Assembly (NCBI GenBank): GCA_963816985.1
Contig: CAWFMF010000004.1
Coordinates: 3,968,001-4,032,000, forward strand
Direction of reading: 5' to 3'
Length of the DNA: 64,000 nt
DNA from: JAIVJM01 sp963816985
Lineage (GTDB): Bacteria > Acidobacteriota > Blastocatellia > Pyrinomonadales > Pyrinomonadaceae
The notes below the pieces were generated by a model. That model did not search any database, was not told the DNA's origin, and saw only the letters and a program-made list of their open reading frames with translations. Every line of letters begins with the position of its first letter. Within the stretch, counting starts at the first letter, position 1. The position numbers and the translations under genes were made by a program. Of this stretch, positions 9,301-17,433 are shown piece after piece.

Positions 9301-10335
9301 AGGCGTGGTGAGTTGGTATCCCCCTGCCCCGCCGGCCAGCCCGTTTGCCGCTACGTTGCCGGCAAGACCGAGGAAAATTAACGAGCCCCCCTGTGCCACG
9401 TTGGCCAGTGGGCTGCCCGCGTTCGGAGTCCCCAACTGCACGAGTCTCTCGACGGACTTACTGTTCTCGATAAAGTGACGAGAGTCAATGCCACCTTTAC
9501 TGTGAGCCACAATGTTGACCCGGTCAACGCCCCAGCGCGCCCGCGCCTCCGAGACGGCATTCCCGATTTTGACCGCGTTGTTCTGAATGGTGTCGAGCCT
9601 GCCCATATTCGGGCCCGTGTCGGCAGGGATTCCGAGTGCCCTGATGCGCGGCACCCAAAGCCCGTTCCAGATGCTGCCCTCCGAGAAAATGCCGTGCGCG
9701 CCGATCCAGGGCCGTGGCGGAATGGGGTTGTCAATGGTGATAGTTACCCAGTCAACAGCCGTGCACCAGTTCTCGTCGTTGCCCGAAGCCGTATCAATGT
9801 CAATACGGATTTCGTTGTCCGTGGGTGTGACGTTTCCACCCGAAGCCGGTTCGGTGGGCAGGTTCAGCCACTCGATAGGGATGTTGAAGCGCTGCATCAC
9901 CCAGACGCTGTTAATCCCCGTCGTGAACTCACCGGGGACGACGTTGCCGTTGACGGACACGCGGTCGCGCTCGGGCGGCAGGCCCGGCGCTCCCGCGGAG
10001 TCCACGTCGAAAGCGGGGAACTCGACGCGGACAGTGACCGGAACGAGCCCGTTGGCTTTGAGCGCGGCGAGATTACCCAGGACGCGGCCGATGGGCAGTG
10101 TGATTCTTAGCGGGCCGCCGTTTCGAAATGTGCACCCCGTGTCTAGCCCAGTCCCACTGTTGATGACGAACGTATAATCATTCACGTCAGGCGGCTCGAA
10201 GGGGGAAGTCGTGTTAAGGGCGCTGATTGTCGCGGAACGGTTCACCGCGGGACGATCCTGAGCGCTTACGGTTAGACCGAAGACAAGAATGAGGACGATG
10301 AACGAGATCCTCTGCAGGAATGAGATTGGAGACAT
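6394..10335 (-). CDS. Secreted lipase/esterase-like protein with Calx-beta and DUF4214 domains
   Basis: 1313 residues with an N-terminal signal peptide (SFIVLILVFGLTVSAQ). Around residues 215-400 is an alpha/beta-hydrolase domain resembling PGAP1/lipase proteins, with the nucleophile elbow AHSKGG and later GTPNAGSPL. Several immunoglobulin-like stretches follow, then a Calx-beta repeat (FSSGSYSTSENQHGVEITV, ending near VALSDPAGGAALG). The final ~230 residues form a DUF4214 region (FVRQHYHDFFGREPDAAGL, repeated as YFGYLRRDPDSPGY). Such architecture is typical of surface or exported proteins. A strong TAAGGAGGT precedes the ATG at 10335, and a hairpin terminator lies just beyond the stop. The substrate is unknown; the hydrolase assignment rests on the elbow motif. 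Confidence 0.85.
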   Translation of the reverse strand: MSPISFLQRISFIVLILVFGLTVSAQDRPAVNRSATISALNTTSPFEPPDVNDYTFVINSGTGLDTGCTFRNGGPLRITLPIGRVLGNLAALKANGLVPVTVRVEFPAFDVDSAGAPGLPPERDRVSVNGNVVPGEFTTGINSVWVMQRFNIPIEWLNLPTEPASGGNVTPTDNEIRIDIDTASGNDENWCTAVDWVTITIDNPIPPRPWIGAHGIFSEGSIWNGLWVPRIRALGIPADTGPNMGRLDTIQNNAVKIGNAVSEARARWGVDRVNIVAHSKGGIDSRHFIENSKSVERLVQLGTPNAGSPLANVAQGGSLIFLGLAGNVAANGLAGGAGGYQLTTPYMAVYNFFHGFNPKVSYVAIAGHQIPGSFTSDPGGRALQAIVGEGDLIVPLSSVHALPYTINGTVTSTFPPTFGPASHTGLHSNQVAFALASSQVKAPGQRSPFATEGVLNLPGGRLTSTSVNAAALNTGTQHTKTVGGQLEQPQTASHVIPVDSGSTLAFTLLHTEGELGLKLTDPNGQVFDAATVVGNPKVSRQEVETPAGFMEAYAFTGSFATGNWTASVTATNTTGPVAYNVQAWLEDAPLLMTAASDKLSTQIGGNFVLSAALKDGALPVMGATVNAAVLLPDGVTAQNVALLDDGASPDAVLNDGVYTARFNGATQAGPYGITVNGSGTSSGVPFSRETYLSVFATASSSKILSGLSDSGRDLNNNGRFDQLVLKVPVQITASGTYRLAATLQDSSGNILETSNSFALTPAATDMELVFDGATLFAHGVNGPYQMTSVRMAEELNQVILPLTETTSAHNTAAYPFTQFEGAGMALTGANSAVGVDTNANGKFDTLRADIGVNVPTAGSYQWSARLRDQTGREITLANNSGNLPVGVSSIRLSFSGSAIGSNGIDGPFTITDLLLFSNAETLSAADVFASPPIPASAFEGFVAPALTVQFSSGSYSTSENQHGVEITVTRTGVTAGDISVDYRTADGSASERSDYTTTFGTLHFASGETTKTFNVLITDDAFVEGSEAFTVALSDPAGGAALGTINTASVAVTSDDTNPNAANPLEDSEFFVRQHYHDFFGREPDAAGLAFWVQEIESCGNVAECRAVKRVNVSAAFFLSIEFQETRFFAVRMQRVAFGKKSDDPSSRLTYQQFIRDTRQLGEGVIVGKPGSAQRLEENKQEYAEQLVDSPEFAARFSTSQTAADFVDALYDSAGLTPTETELQEANVAFGGGGTEGRVSALKKVADSVSVREAEFNPAFVLSEYFGYLRRDPDSPGYVFWLAKLNQFSGNFVQAQMVQAFLDSIEYRQRFGQ

Positions 10336-10847
10336 GGGTACCTCCTTACCGGTTATGGCTGGACTTGTTTATTGGACTCACCGCCCGTTGATCTATGGTC
10401 GGGATAGCGTAAGCGCGGCTGTGTAAGGAGCAACGCTCTGTGTGAGTCTTTCTCCTTGGCGAGGCGGATTTTTTTGAAGAGTGTCGCGCGCCGGCCAGAG
10501 AATAAATCTCGGCAGACGGTGCGTCCGCGGTGTATGGATCGCCTTTTAACTACCCAAATTTCTGAACCGGTATAGCCGGTCTTTACCGCGGGGTGAGGCT
10601 CGTACTGAGCAGAGTGTATAGGTTACAACGTAGTAACCAGCCAATCACAAATACAAAAGGCTGGCGAGAGCAGGATTTTCTAAGAACAGGGTTGTGAGGC
10701 TCTCGTCATCGTGAGATGTAATTTTGACGGTCGCGAGGTTTTCACCAACACAAGGTTGCCGTAACGCAGACAGCCTATACTCCCGCGCGTGTGATAAGTC
10801 AAGGAAATTATGGGTAAATCTTCAGCAACAGTTTAAGCAGGTTTATT
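10336..10847. other. Intergenic stretch, no gene seen
   Basis: This 512-bp stretch carries the strong ribosome site of the upstream minus-strand gene at its left edge and a short GGTTAC-6-GTAACC dyad near 10620. The last ~30 bases, read with the sequence beyond 11755, extend the IS6-like transposase frame by a few codons. Nothing else is recognisable. Confidence 0.6.
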
Positions 10848-11755
10848 AGACCTCTTGCAAAAGTGGCTAGCCGAGGCTGAGTTCAAAGTTGTGCAGCCCG
10901 GCGATGAAGTTGAACCGTAACGAGAAGCGCTCCCTGCGGTTACGATAACGCTCCGCGAGGATGCGGAAGATTTTCAAGCTGCGGATGACATGCTCAACCA
11001 CGACCCGGCGCCGCGCCAACCCTCGGTTGCTTTCTTTTTGCTCGTCGGTTAGTTCGCTCTTGCGCGGCTTCTTGTGCGGCGTCCGGCTCTTTTCATGCAG
11101 CTTCTGCAAGCCTTGATAGCCGCTGTCGGCGAGCAGTTCAATGCCCTCATGCGGCTCGACTTTGCTCCGCCCATAAAGCGCAAAGTCATGCACGGGGCCG
11201 CGCGCATGCGCCGTGCAGATCACTTGTCTGGTCGCGCCGTTGACGACCACCTGTCTTTTCAGCGTGTGCCGCTTCTTCTTGCCGCTGTAGTAAGACTGTT
11301 GCTTTTTTTCGGCCTTTCCACCGGAGTCTCGGCCACGTCCACGACGATGAATTCGATCTCGTGGTCTGCGGGCTGCAACACCTTCTTACCTGGCAGCTTG
11401 AACGCCCGGCTCTTGGTCAAAATATCTTCCACCGCCGGATGGTGCGCCAGACACTCGACTCATGGAGGCCCCAACTCTTGGCGATGTGGAAGAAAGTGCG
11501 GTACTCGCGCCAGTATTCCAAAGTCATCAAGACTTGATCTTCGACCGAGAGCTTGGTCGGTCGCCCCGTGACGCGCCGCTTCCGGCGCAGGTGGCTGGAG
11601 ACGACTTCGACCATCTTTCGGAATGTCTCCGGTCGAACCCCGCAGTAGCGCTTGAACTCCGCGGGTGGTAAATCTTTGACTTGTTCGTAGCTCATCAGTG
11701 TTACTCCTGCTGAGCTACGTTGTCGCATCAGTCAACCGACTTTTGCAAGAGGTCT
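10848..11755 (-). mobile_element. IS5-family element (ISL2-like group), inserted into an IS6-like element
   Basis: Terminal inverted repeats AGACCTCTTGCAAAAGT (17 bp, perfect) lie at both ends of a 908-bp unit flanked by a 3-bp ATT duplication (10845-10847 and 11756-11758). An ANT target is what the ISL2 group of IS5 uses. Removing the unit joins RFIILCVRWY in one frame to the IS6-like transposase to the right, so this element landed inside that gene. Confidence 0.8.
10867..11695 (-). pseudogene. IS5-family transposase in three frames
   Basis: Translation begins at the ATG at 11695 (AGGAG upstream). Frame A encodes the N-terminal helix-turn-helix region to RRWKIF. A -1 shift near 11440 continues as VEDILTKSRAFKLPGKKVL and IEFIVVDVAETPVERP. 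A second -1 shift at the A7 tract (T-run at 11303-11309) continues as QQSYYSGKKKRHTLKRQVVV through the DDE C-terminus (LLADSGYQG, VVVEHVIRSLK). The second junction is a classic A AAA AAG slippery heptamer and may be programmed. The first has no slippery sequence and looks like a mutation, so the enzyme is probably dead. Confidence 0.7.
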
Positions 11756-12312
11756 ATTATTCTCTGTGTCAGATGGTACATCACTTACAAACTCAGCTAT
11801 CGTGACTTGGTTGAGATGATGGCCGAGCGCGGTCTTGATGTCTCTCATACAACAATCCTGCGATGGGTTCAATGCTTCGTGCCGGAGTTCGAGAAGCGCT
11901 GGATTTGCTACGCGCGTCCAGTCGGCACATCATGGCGTGTGGACGAGACATATATCAAAGTTCGAGGCAGGTGGAATTATCTCTACCGTGCGGTCGATAA
12001 GCACGGACTCACGGTCGATTTCCTGCTGAGTGAACACAGAGATATTGCCGCAGTTAAACGGTTCTTCACCAGAGCCATTGAACGGCACGGCACCCCCGAA
12101 ACGATTACGCTCGACGGCTACCCCGCGACTCACGCTGCGGTTGCGGAGCTCAAGAAGAGCGGAGTGCTACGCTCGCAGGCGAAAGTCCGGACGAGTAAAT
12201 ACTTGAACAACCTCGTCGAGCAGGATCATCGAAAAGTGAAGCAGCGTTTTTATCCGATGCTCGGCTTCAAGAAGTTCAGGAATGCGGCAGTGACGATCAG
12301 CGGGATAGAATT

Positions 12313-13307
12313 GACGTGAGTTCGACGTAAGCGAACTAGAAAACAAGCTGCAACTGCTCTTTGACTCGGATGTTCAAGCTGGGCTTCTTCTCGCGCCACG
12401 TGTAAGCGACTAACCCGGCCAGCAAGTTGACGAAGCAGTTGGCTACCGAGCGGTGGCGGCTGTGCTCGATCTGCGAGATGTTCTTGAGTTGATCCATCAC
12501 GCTCTCGATGATGGCGCGCTTGCGCAACATGATCTTATCGAAGAATGGTATGAGCCGGTTGCGCATCCCCCGCTTGAGCTTCGTCACGAGTTGGAGGCCG
12601 TCGTCGTAGAGCGCCTCGAAGAGCGGCTGCGAGACATAACCCTTGTCACCGATGAGTTTGCCGAACAAGCCCTTGACCAACTCCGGCACGGGGCGGCGGT
12701 CGTCCGTGTTGCCGGGCGTCAGCCGCAAAGAGAGCAACTCCCCGCAGTCGTTGATGACGAGGTGGAGCTTGAAGCCGTAGAACCAGTCCACGCTCGTCTT
12801 GCCGCGGCGGGCGTACCCCTCGAAGACTTTGTGCGAGTGGATGCGGCGGTTGTGGCAGACAGCCAACGAGGTCGAGTCGATAAACGAGATGCCCGAGCAG
12901 CGACCCTTCCTCGTCTGCAAGTAGCCGCAGAGCGGGACGAGCGCGGAAGGCATCAGCTCGACGAAGCGCTGGTAGCTGACAAGCCTGGGGAAGGCCCACG
13001 GCCACTGCTTCATGACGTGCTCGGTGTAGAAAGCCTTGAAGTTGCGGTAGCTTGAGGCGTGGAAGAGGACGATGATCGTCATCACCTCCGACAGGCAGAG
13101 GCGAGCGGCGCGGTCGCGCTGGCGATCGCCCACACAGAGCAGTCGCCTTTTCCAGAGTGGTTCAAAGAGCTGGCAGAAATCGTCTATGTCACAGAAAACG
13201 GGTAGAATATCCATCGAGAGGGCCTCTTTCGTGCTGATGGGTGTTTTGGCGAACTCCATCTTACGAAATCCGGCTCTCTCTTCGCATTCTTAACCCGAAC
13301 TCACGTT
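12313..13307 (-). mobile_element. IS982-family insertion sequence
   Basis: A 995-bp element bounded by imperfect inverted repeats (GACGTGAGTTCG at the left; AACGTGAGTTCG read inward from the right) and flanked by a 6-bp AGAATT duplication (12307-12312 and 13308-13313; a 7-bp TAGAATT reading is also possible). It lies inside the IS6-like transposase and carries one intact transposase gene. Confidence 0.85.
12336..13214 (-). CDS. IS982-family transposase
   Basis: Reads as a complete DDE transposase of the IS982 family. It begins MDILPVFCDIDDFCQ and has LSEVMTIIVLFHASSYRNFK, FPRLVSYQRFVELM, the first catalytic Asp in GISFIDSTSLAVC, then HKVFEGYARRGKTSVDWFYG, GFKLHLVIN, LTPGNTDDR, the second Asp in GDKGYVS, and the terminal Glu in KRAIIESVMDQLKNISQIEH. 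A longer frame adds 15 N-terminal residues up to 13259. I prefer the internal ATG (13214) because family members start with this sequence. No frameshift is seen, so it may be active. Confidence 0.9.
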   Translation of the reverse strand: MDILPVFCDIDDFCQLFEPLWKRRLLCVGDRQRDRAARLCLSEVMTIIVLFHASSYRNFKAFYTEHVMKQWPWAFPRLVSYQRFVELMPSALVPLCGYLQTRKGRCSGISFIDSTSLAVCHNRRIHSHKVFEGYARRGKTSVDWFYGFKLHLVINDCGELLSLRLTPGNTDDRRPVPELVKGLFGKLIGDKGYVSQPLFEALYDDGLQLVTKLKRGMRNRLIPFFDKIMLRKRAIIESVMDQLKNISQIEHSRHRSVANCFVNLLAGLVAYTWREKKPSLNIRVKEQLQLVF

Positions 13308-13705
13308 AGAATTAGTGCAGAAGATCAGGAAGGGGCAGTTCGACACTTCATCGGTGCTAGCGAGAGAAGAGATGCGAATGTCGCACTTATGGGACGCAGT
13401 GCTCTCGGCATGAGATCGAGCATGGAGAAGCATTCGTGCGTTCTGTCTCTGCTATTTGCACCAGAACCCATGGAATGAATCGAATGATCATACTGCTGAA
13501 AACCTTATAGTACTTTGTGCGAACTGCCACGAAATGTTCGACTTGGGAAAGATAGACAAGGCAACAATGAGGGAGTACAAAAAGAGACCTTGGGTATCGC
13601 GCTATAACAACGGTCAACTAGCACCTGTGGAAGCTAAAGCAACCAAGAAGGCACAGATTATCATAGACATGAAGCTGGAGGATTTCAGTGAATTACAAAG
13701 CAGGT

Positions 13706-14646
13706 TATGCGAATCAGGAGTAGAAAAGCAGATGAGCAAGGAGTTGATAAGATGGTTTTGTGGAAACTAAACTTATCGCACTCTATTTGCTCATCTGCCA
13801 CCTCTACGATACGAAACCCGTGCTTAAACAGCAACGCTTGAGCAATAATCACCAGCCGCTTTTTTCGGACGAAGAACTCTTAACCATGTACTTGTTCGGG
13901 CATCTTCAGGGGCTCACGACGCAACGCCGGATTTATGATTACATCCAAAATCACTGGCGCGAGTGGTTTCCCGCCTTGCCCTCATACCAAAGCGTCAACT
14001 GCCGGTTGAATGAACTAGCTCCAGCTTTTGAACTGTTCATCGAACACCTGCTTCTCAATGGTGCATGGCAGGTTCAGGCCAGTGACGACCGCCTCATTGA
14101 TAGCGTGCCCGTCATGCTCGCGCGCGGTACTCGCGCCAATCGCGGGCGGGTCGCTCCCGAGTTAGCCGACACCGGCTTTTGCGCCACTAAACAACAGCAT
14201 TATCGGGGCGTCAAGCTGCATTTTATTGCTGCGCGGCGAACTGCTAAGTTGCCCTTGCCGGAGAAGATTCACCTCTCACGGGCTTCGCAGCATGACCTCT
14301 CGGCGTTGCGCGAAGTGTCGCCTAGCTTGCCTGCGGGTTGCGGCTTGTTCGCCGACAAAGCCTATTTCCACCGCGACACAGAAGCCGCTTGCAAAGAGCG
14401 CGGCTGGTTTTTAGTCGCCTCATACAAACGTCACCGGCATGAGACGCAGCAGGATGTACCGACGCTCTACAATCGTTTCGTCTCAACGATTCGTCAGCCA
14501 TTGGAAAGTTTATTCAACTGGCTGATTCAAAGAACAGACTTACAGAACGCTTCGCGCGTGCGTTCTAGTCAGGGGTTGAAAGTGCATTGCTATGGCAAAC
14601 TCGCCGTCGCTTGTTTATTGCTCACTTTCTACTCCTGATTCGCATA
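13706..14646 (+). mobile_element. Insertion sequence with 21-bp inverted repeats (IS4/IS982-like)
   Basis: A perfect 21-bp inverted repeat beginning TATGCGAATCAGGAG marks both ends of a 941-bp element, flanked by a 3-bp GGT duplication (13703-13705 and 14647-14649). One transposase gene fills it. Excision restores the reading frame of the host gene. Confidence 0.85.
13760..14638 (+). CDS. DDE transposase (IS4/IS982-like, family uncertain)
   Basis: 292 residues with an N-terminal PLFSDEELLTMYLFGHLQG segment and FPALPSYQSVNCRLNEL. A catalytic core follows: first Asp in DRLIDSVPVM, GFCATKQQHYRGVKLHFI, second Asp in LFADKAYFHRD, and Glu in RQPLESLFNWLIQ. The order and spacing fit a DDE transposase. 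The sequence resembles IS4/IS982-type proteins, but I cannot fix the family. The start is a GTG at 13760 without a clear ribosome site. The frame is intact and the element's ends are perfect, so it is probably a recent insertion. Confidence 0.8.
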   Translation: METKLIALYLLICHLYDTKPVLKQQRLSNNHQPLFSDEELLTMYLFGHLQGLTTQRRIYDYIQNHWREWFPALPSYQSVNCRLNELAPAFELFIEHLLLNGAWQVQASDDRLIDSVPVMLARGTRANRGRVAPELADTGFCATKQQHYRGVKLHFIAARRTAKLPLPEKIHLSRASQHDLSALREVSPSLPAGCGLFADKAYFHRDTEAACKERGWFLVASYKRHRHETQQDVPTLYNRFVSTIRQPLESLFNWLIQRTDLQNASRVRSSQGLKVHCYGKLAVACLLLTFYS

Positions 14647-14666
14647 GGTTATTGCAACATGCACTA

Positions 14667-15470
14667 GGTTGTGTTGACGTAAAGAAGCTAAACTGCTCTA
14701 CACGATGACAGTTAAGTTAACCGACGAGCAATGGCAGAAAATCCTGCCCGTCTTGAAAACCTGCCCACAGATCAGGCTCGGAGCCGGACGCGACGTGCGC
14801 CGTTTCCTCGAAGCCGTCCTCTGGGTTACTCGTAGCGGCGCGCAATGGCGGCTCTTGCCGCCGAAGTACGGCCACTGGAACTCAGTCTATAAACGCTTCG
14901 CCAGATGGAGCGAACTCAAGGTCTTTGAGATGTTGTTCGAGCATTTCTCTTCCGACCGCGACATGGAATATCTGATGATCGACTCGACCGTCGTGCGCGC
15001 TCACGCGTGTGCCGGCGGCGCGCAAAAAAAGAGGGCGCACAAAGCTTAGGCCGTAGCCGCGGCGGCTTCTCCACCAAGATTCACCTGGCGACTGACGCTC
15101 TAGGCAACGCCGTGCGCTTCATCCTGACGGGCGGCGAGCGCAACGACATCACGCAGGCTGAATCGCTGGTCAACGACCTCGTCGCCGATTACGTGATAGC
15201 CGACAAAGGTTATGACGCGGCAGCGTTCGTCCTGAAGCTGAAAGGGCGAAACTCTGAACCCGTCATCCCTTCGCGCATCACTTGCAAAGAGCAACGACAG
15301 ATTGATGCGCACCTTTACAAAGAACGGCACTTGATTGAGAACCAAATCGGCAAGCTCAAGCACTTCCGTCGGGTGTTTTCGCGGTTCGATAAGTTGGCGA
15401 AGAACTACTTGAGTTTCATCTATCTCGCCAGCACAGTCATCTGGCTCAGGTAGTTATGTCAACACAACCT
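14667..15470 (+). mobile_element. IS5-family element (IS427-like, two-frame transposase)
   Basis: Inverted repeats GGTTGTGTTGAC at both ends with flanking TA duplications (14665-14666 and 15471-15472) define an 804-bp element. A TA target and two overlapping transposase frames joined by an A-rich slip site are characteristic of the IS427 group. It is inserted in the host HNH/RRM gene and its excision restores that frame. Confidence 0.85.
14705..15453 (+). CDS. IS5-family transposase expressed by -1 frameshifting
   Basis: The first frame (14705-15049) encodes the N-terminal part (LTDEQWQKILPVL, FLEAVLWVTRSGAQWRLLP) and the first catalytic Asp in YLMIDSTVVRAHA. It runs to a stop after KKRAHKA. 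The second frame, -1 relative to it, continues as GAQSLGRSRGGFSTKIHL, TGGERNDITQ, the second Asp in VIADKGYDA, and Glu in ERHLIENQIGKLKHFRR. The switch falls at 15025-15031, A AAA AAG, the standard bacterial -1 slippery heptamer. The fused protein would be a complete IS5-type DDE transposase of about 250 residues. Confidence 0.85.
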
Positions 15471-16036
15471 AGCGGCTTTTCTAAATATTTCCCCATCAGA
15501 TGTTAAAGTTGGATCACTAGAAGAGAGCAACAGCATAAGAGTTACAGTAGAACTGCCCGCTGATGCAATGAATAAACTCTTGGATGCTTTTCAAAGAGCT
15601 AACCCCGAGCTTTTCGAGTATCTCGCACCATTTGGTTTGCTTGATCTAATAGTGGAGCAATTTCAAGCTGGGACTTCCAGAAGAACAAGAGAGCCCGCGA
15701 CGATACCTTATGCTATGGAACTCCACGTCGGGAATTTGTCGCCCCAAACGACAGAGTACCAGCTGGCCGCCCTGTTTTTAGAGATAGGCCCGGTGGGGTC
15801 AATAACCATAATGCCAGACCGCAATACAGATCGCTCAATTAACTTCGCCTTTGTTGAGATGAATGAGTTTGACGCCTTGGAGGCTATCGAACGGTTCGAC
15901 GGTTATGAGTTGGATGGTCGCAGGATCACTGTCAGCGAAGGCCCCCCACGATCCCCAAGTTTCGAGACCAGTGGCGGCTTTGGTGGGGGGTCTGCTAGCG
16001 GACACGGCGGGCACGGCGGCTTTGGACGTCGGGCTG

Positions 16037-17075
16037 GGCGTTGTTGCATAAATCTTGGTGACGAGCAGAACTCGGCCTGAGCTGTTCACGCCAGCTTCAT
16101 ACCGCGTAGCTCTGCGGCATCCCCAGGCCCGTCATCCGGTTGAGCGCCGCGCACCTCACCCTCAACTCCGTCACTTGTCTCTTCCACTCCCGCGCTTTCA
16201 ACCTCTCCGAGAAGATCGTCTTCAGGCGCATCATCGCCGTCTCGGCCAGCGAGCGCCGGTGGTAGCCCGCCTCCCGCTTCCACTCCTCCCTCCCGACTTC
16301 ACGACCGCGCAGCACGGCGGCGTCACGGTCGCCGAACTCCGGCCCTCCCCTGACTCTCGCACGCTTCTTCGGCGGAATCACGGCGAGCGCGCCCCTCGCG
16401 TGGATGGCCGTGTAGCAGTCGTGGAAGTCGTAAGCCCCATCGCCGAGCACTTCCACTACCTCGCCTTCGACCTCCGAGAGCAGGCCGGGCACGGCTCTCC
16501 GGTCGAGCACATACTTATCAGTCATCGCCAAAGAGACGACCTCGTGCGTGCGGTGGTCGACGGCTAAGTGCAGCTTGCGCCACGTCCGCCGCTTCTCCGT
16601 GCCGTGCAGGCGGACTTTCCACTCGCCTTCGCCGTAGAGTTTGACGCCTGTGGAATCCACGGCCAGATGCAGTGGACCTTTGTTCAAGCGAGGCAACACC
16701 ACGTGGAGCAAGGCGGCGCGGCGCGACAGAGTTGAGTAATGCGGCGTGGGCAAGTCCGAGCCGAGCAATCGGAGCACGGAGCGTGTGAGCCCCTGGGTGG
16801 AGCGCAGCGGCAGACCATAGACCGCTCGGAGTGTGAGCGCGCAGGTGATGGCCGCGTCGGTGTAGGTGCGGCGTCGGCCACGGCGTGCAGGTTGGTCTTG
16901 ATTGAGCCATCTGCCGAGGGTGCGCGCTTCGACCCAGAGGGTAAGACTTCCTCGCCGCACCAGTGCTTTGTTATAGTCGCGCCAGTTGCGGATGCGGTAC
17001 TGACGCTTTTTCTTGTTGGTCACGCATCGAGACTAGCAGACGTATCGCCTCCGCGACCTTTTATGCAACAACGCC
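16037..17075 (-). mobile_element. IS5-family element (IS903-like group)
   Basis: GGCGTTGTTGCATAAA (16 bp) occurs as a perfect inverted repeat at both ends of a 1039-bp unit holding one transposase gene. No 9-bp target duplication is present (left flank GTCGGGCTG, right flank ATGCGAAAA). Recombination or deletion after insertion has probably removed one flank, which would explain the loss of the end of the RRM gene. Confidence 0.8.
16097..17023 (-). CDS. IS5-family (IS903-like) transposase
   Basis: 308 residues beginning with a basic YRIRNWRDYNKALVRRGSLT segment, the signature opening of IS903-type transposases. The catalytic core has LHLAVDSTGVKLYGEGEW (first Asp), KLHLAVDHRTHEVVSLAMTD, EVLGDGAYD (second Asp) and the final Glu in YHRRSLAETAMMRLKTIF. 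The frame is uninterrupted and fills the element, so it may be functional. Confidence 0.88.
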   Translation of the reverse strand: MTNKKKRQYRIRNWRDYNKALVRRGSLTLWVEARTLGRWLNQDQPARRGRRRTYTDAAITCALTLRAVYGLPLRSTQGLTRSVLRLLGSDLPTPHYSTLSRRAALLHVVLPRLNKGPLHLAVDSTGVKLYGEGEWKVRLHGTEKRRTWRKLHLAVDHRTHEVVSLAMTDKYVLDRRAVPGLLSEVEGEVVEVLGDGAYDFHDCYTAIHARGALAVIPPKKRARVRGGPEFGDRDAAVLRGREVGREEWKREAGYHRRSLAETAMMRLKTIFSERLKAREWKRQVTELRVRCAALNRMTGLGMPQSYAV

Positions 17076-17129
17076 ATGCGAAAATCTAACAACCCATCTG
17101 AGGCGTTCGAGTCAAGCAGGACTTCGCCC

Positions 17130-17293
17130 TCACGCCGGATTCTGCGCCGCATAGTTGAGTAGCGAAGAGCCTTTCCTGCGCAGCCCCTCCAGGTACTTCA
17201 CCTCGTCGTAAGGCGTGCGCGTCTGCCAACACCGGTAGATGATTCTGATCCACTTGAAGGCCAACGCTCGCACATGGGTGGGCACCGGGAGCT
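17130..17293 (-). pseudogene. IS110-family transposase C-terminal remnant
   Basis: The minus strand encodes LPVPTHVRALAFKWIRIIYR, then CWQTRTPYDEVKYLEGLRRK to a stop at 17130. This matches the extreme C-terminus of IS110/IS1111-type transposases (ALAFKWIRI.RCW..R.PYDE.YL). An in-frame stop precedes it, and no start or catalytic region remains. It lies just outside the IS903-like element. Confidence 0.7.
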
Positions 17294-17433
17294 AGACTAA
17301 CCCGCTGACTCCTTTGGGTCATAATTCGAGAACAGCTTCTCCGGTGCCCTCTGTTAGCTGGAGCTTGATGCTTCAGCCCACTTCAGTCAACATACAAGTT
17401 CGGGCGCTAGACTGTGTGGTGTAGGACAACAGT

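Larger units (their letters stand above)
11756..13413 (+). pseudogene. IS6-family transposase split by an IS982-type insertion
   Basis: The first part encodes ILCVRWYITYKLSYRDLVEM (helix-turn-helix), WRVDETYIKVRGRWNYLY (first catalytic Asp), TLDGYPATHAAV (second Asp) and YLNNLVEQDHRKVKQR (Glu). At 12312 the frame is cut by 995 bp of foreign DNA. It resumes after a duplicated AGAATT as LVQKIRKGQFD to the stop at 13411-13413. The shorter copy at 6073-6317 shows the uninterrupted sequence AGAATTAGTGCAG, confirming the junction. The N-terminus is itself cut at 11755 by an IS5-family element, and in the joined sequence an in-frame TAA lies about 15 codons upstream with no start after it, so the gene is inactive. 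Confidence 0.85.
11756..13469 (+). mobile_element. IS6-like element, interrupted by an IS982-type element
   Basis: The transposase segments at 11756-12312 and 13308-13413, plus the right terminal repeat TTTGCACCAGAACCC at 13455-13469, make up most of one IS6-like element. Its left end is not found: an IS5-type element sits in the N-terminal part and no GGGTTCTGGTGCAAA lies upstream. The right end abuts the truncated HNH reading frame. Confidence 0.7.
13470..16080 (+). pseudogene. HNH - alpha/beta - RRM gene broken by two insertion sequences
   Basis: Joining 13470-13705, 14650-14666 and 15473-16080 (removing two elements plus one copy of each target duplication) gives one continuous frame without stops. 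It encodes the end of an HNH nuclease (PWNESNDHTAENLIVLCANC, H, MFDLG), whose first His is lost at the IS6-like right end. A charged linker follows. Next is an alpha/beta domain (FSELQSRLLQHALAAFLNIS, then SDVKVGSLEESNSIRVTVEL), resembling a small module appended to bacterial conflict proteins. An RNA-recognition motif follows (RNP2 LHVGNL, RNP1 INFAFVEM) with a Gly-rich tail. At 16037 the tail runs into an IS903-like element, so the true C-terminus is also lost. The present-day ATG at 15568 could still express the RRM half. Confidence 0.75.

Noticed and set aside
10610..10640. GGTTAC-6-GTAACC dyad as an operator
   Set aside because: A short dyad in a 500-base gap with no neighbouring regulator; expected by chance.
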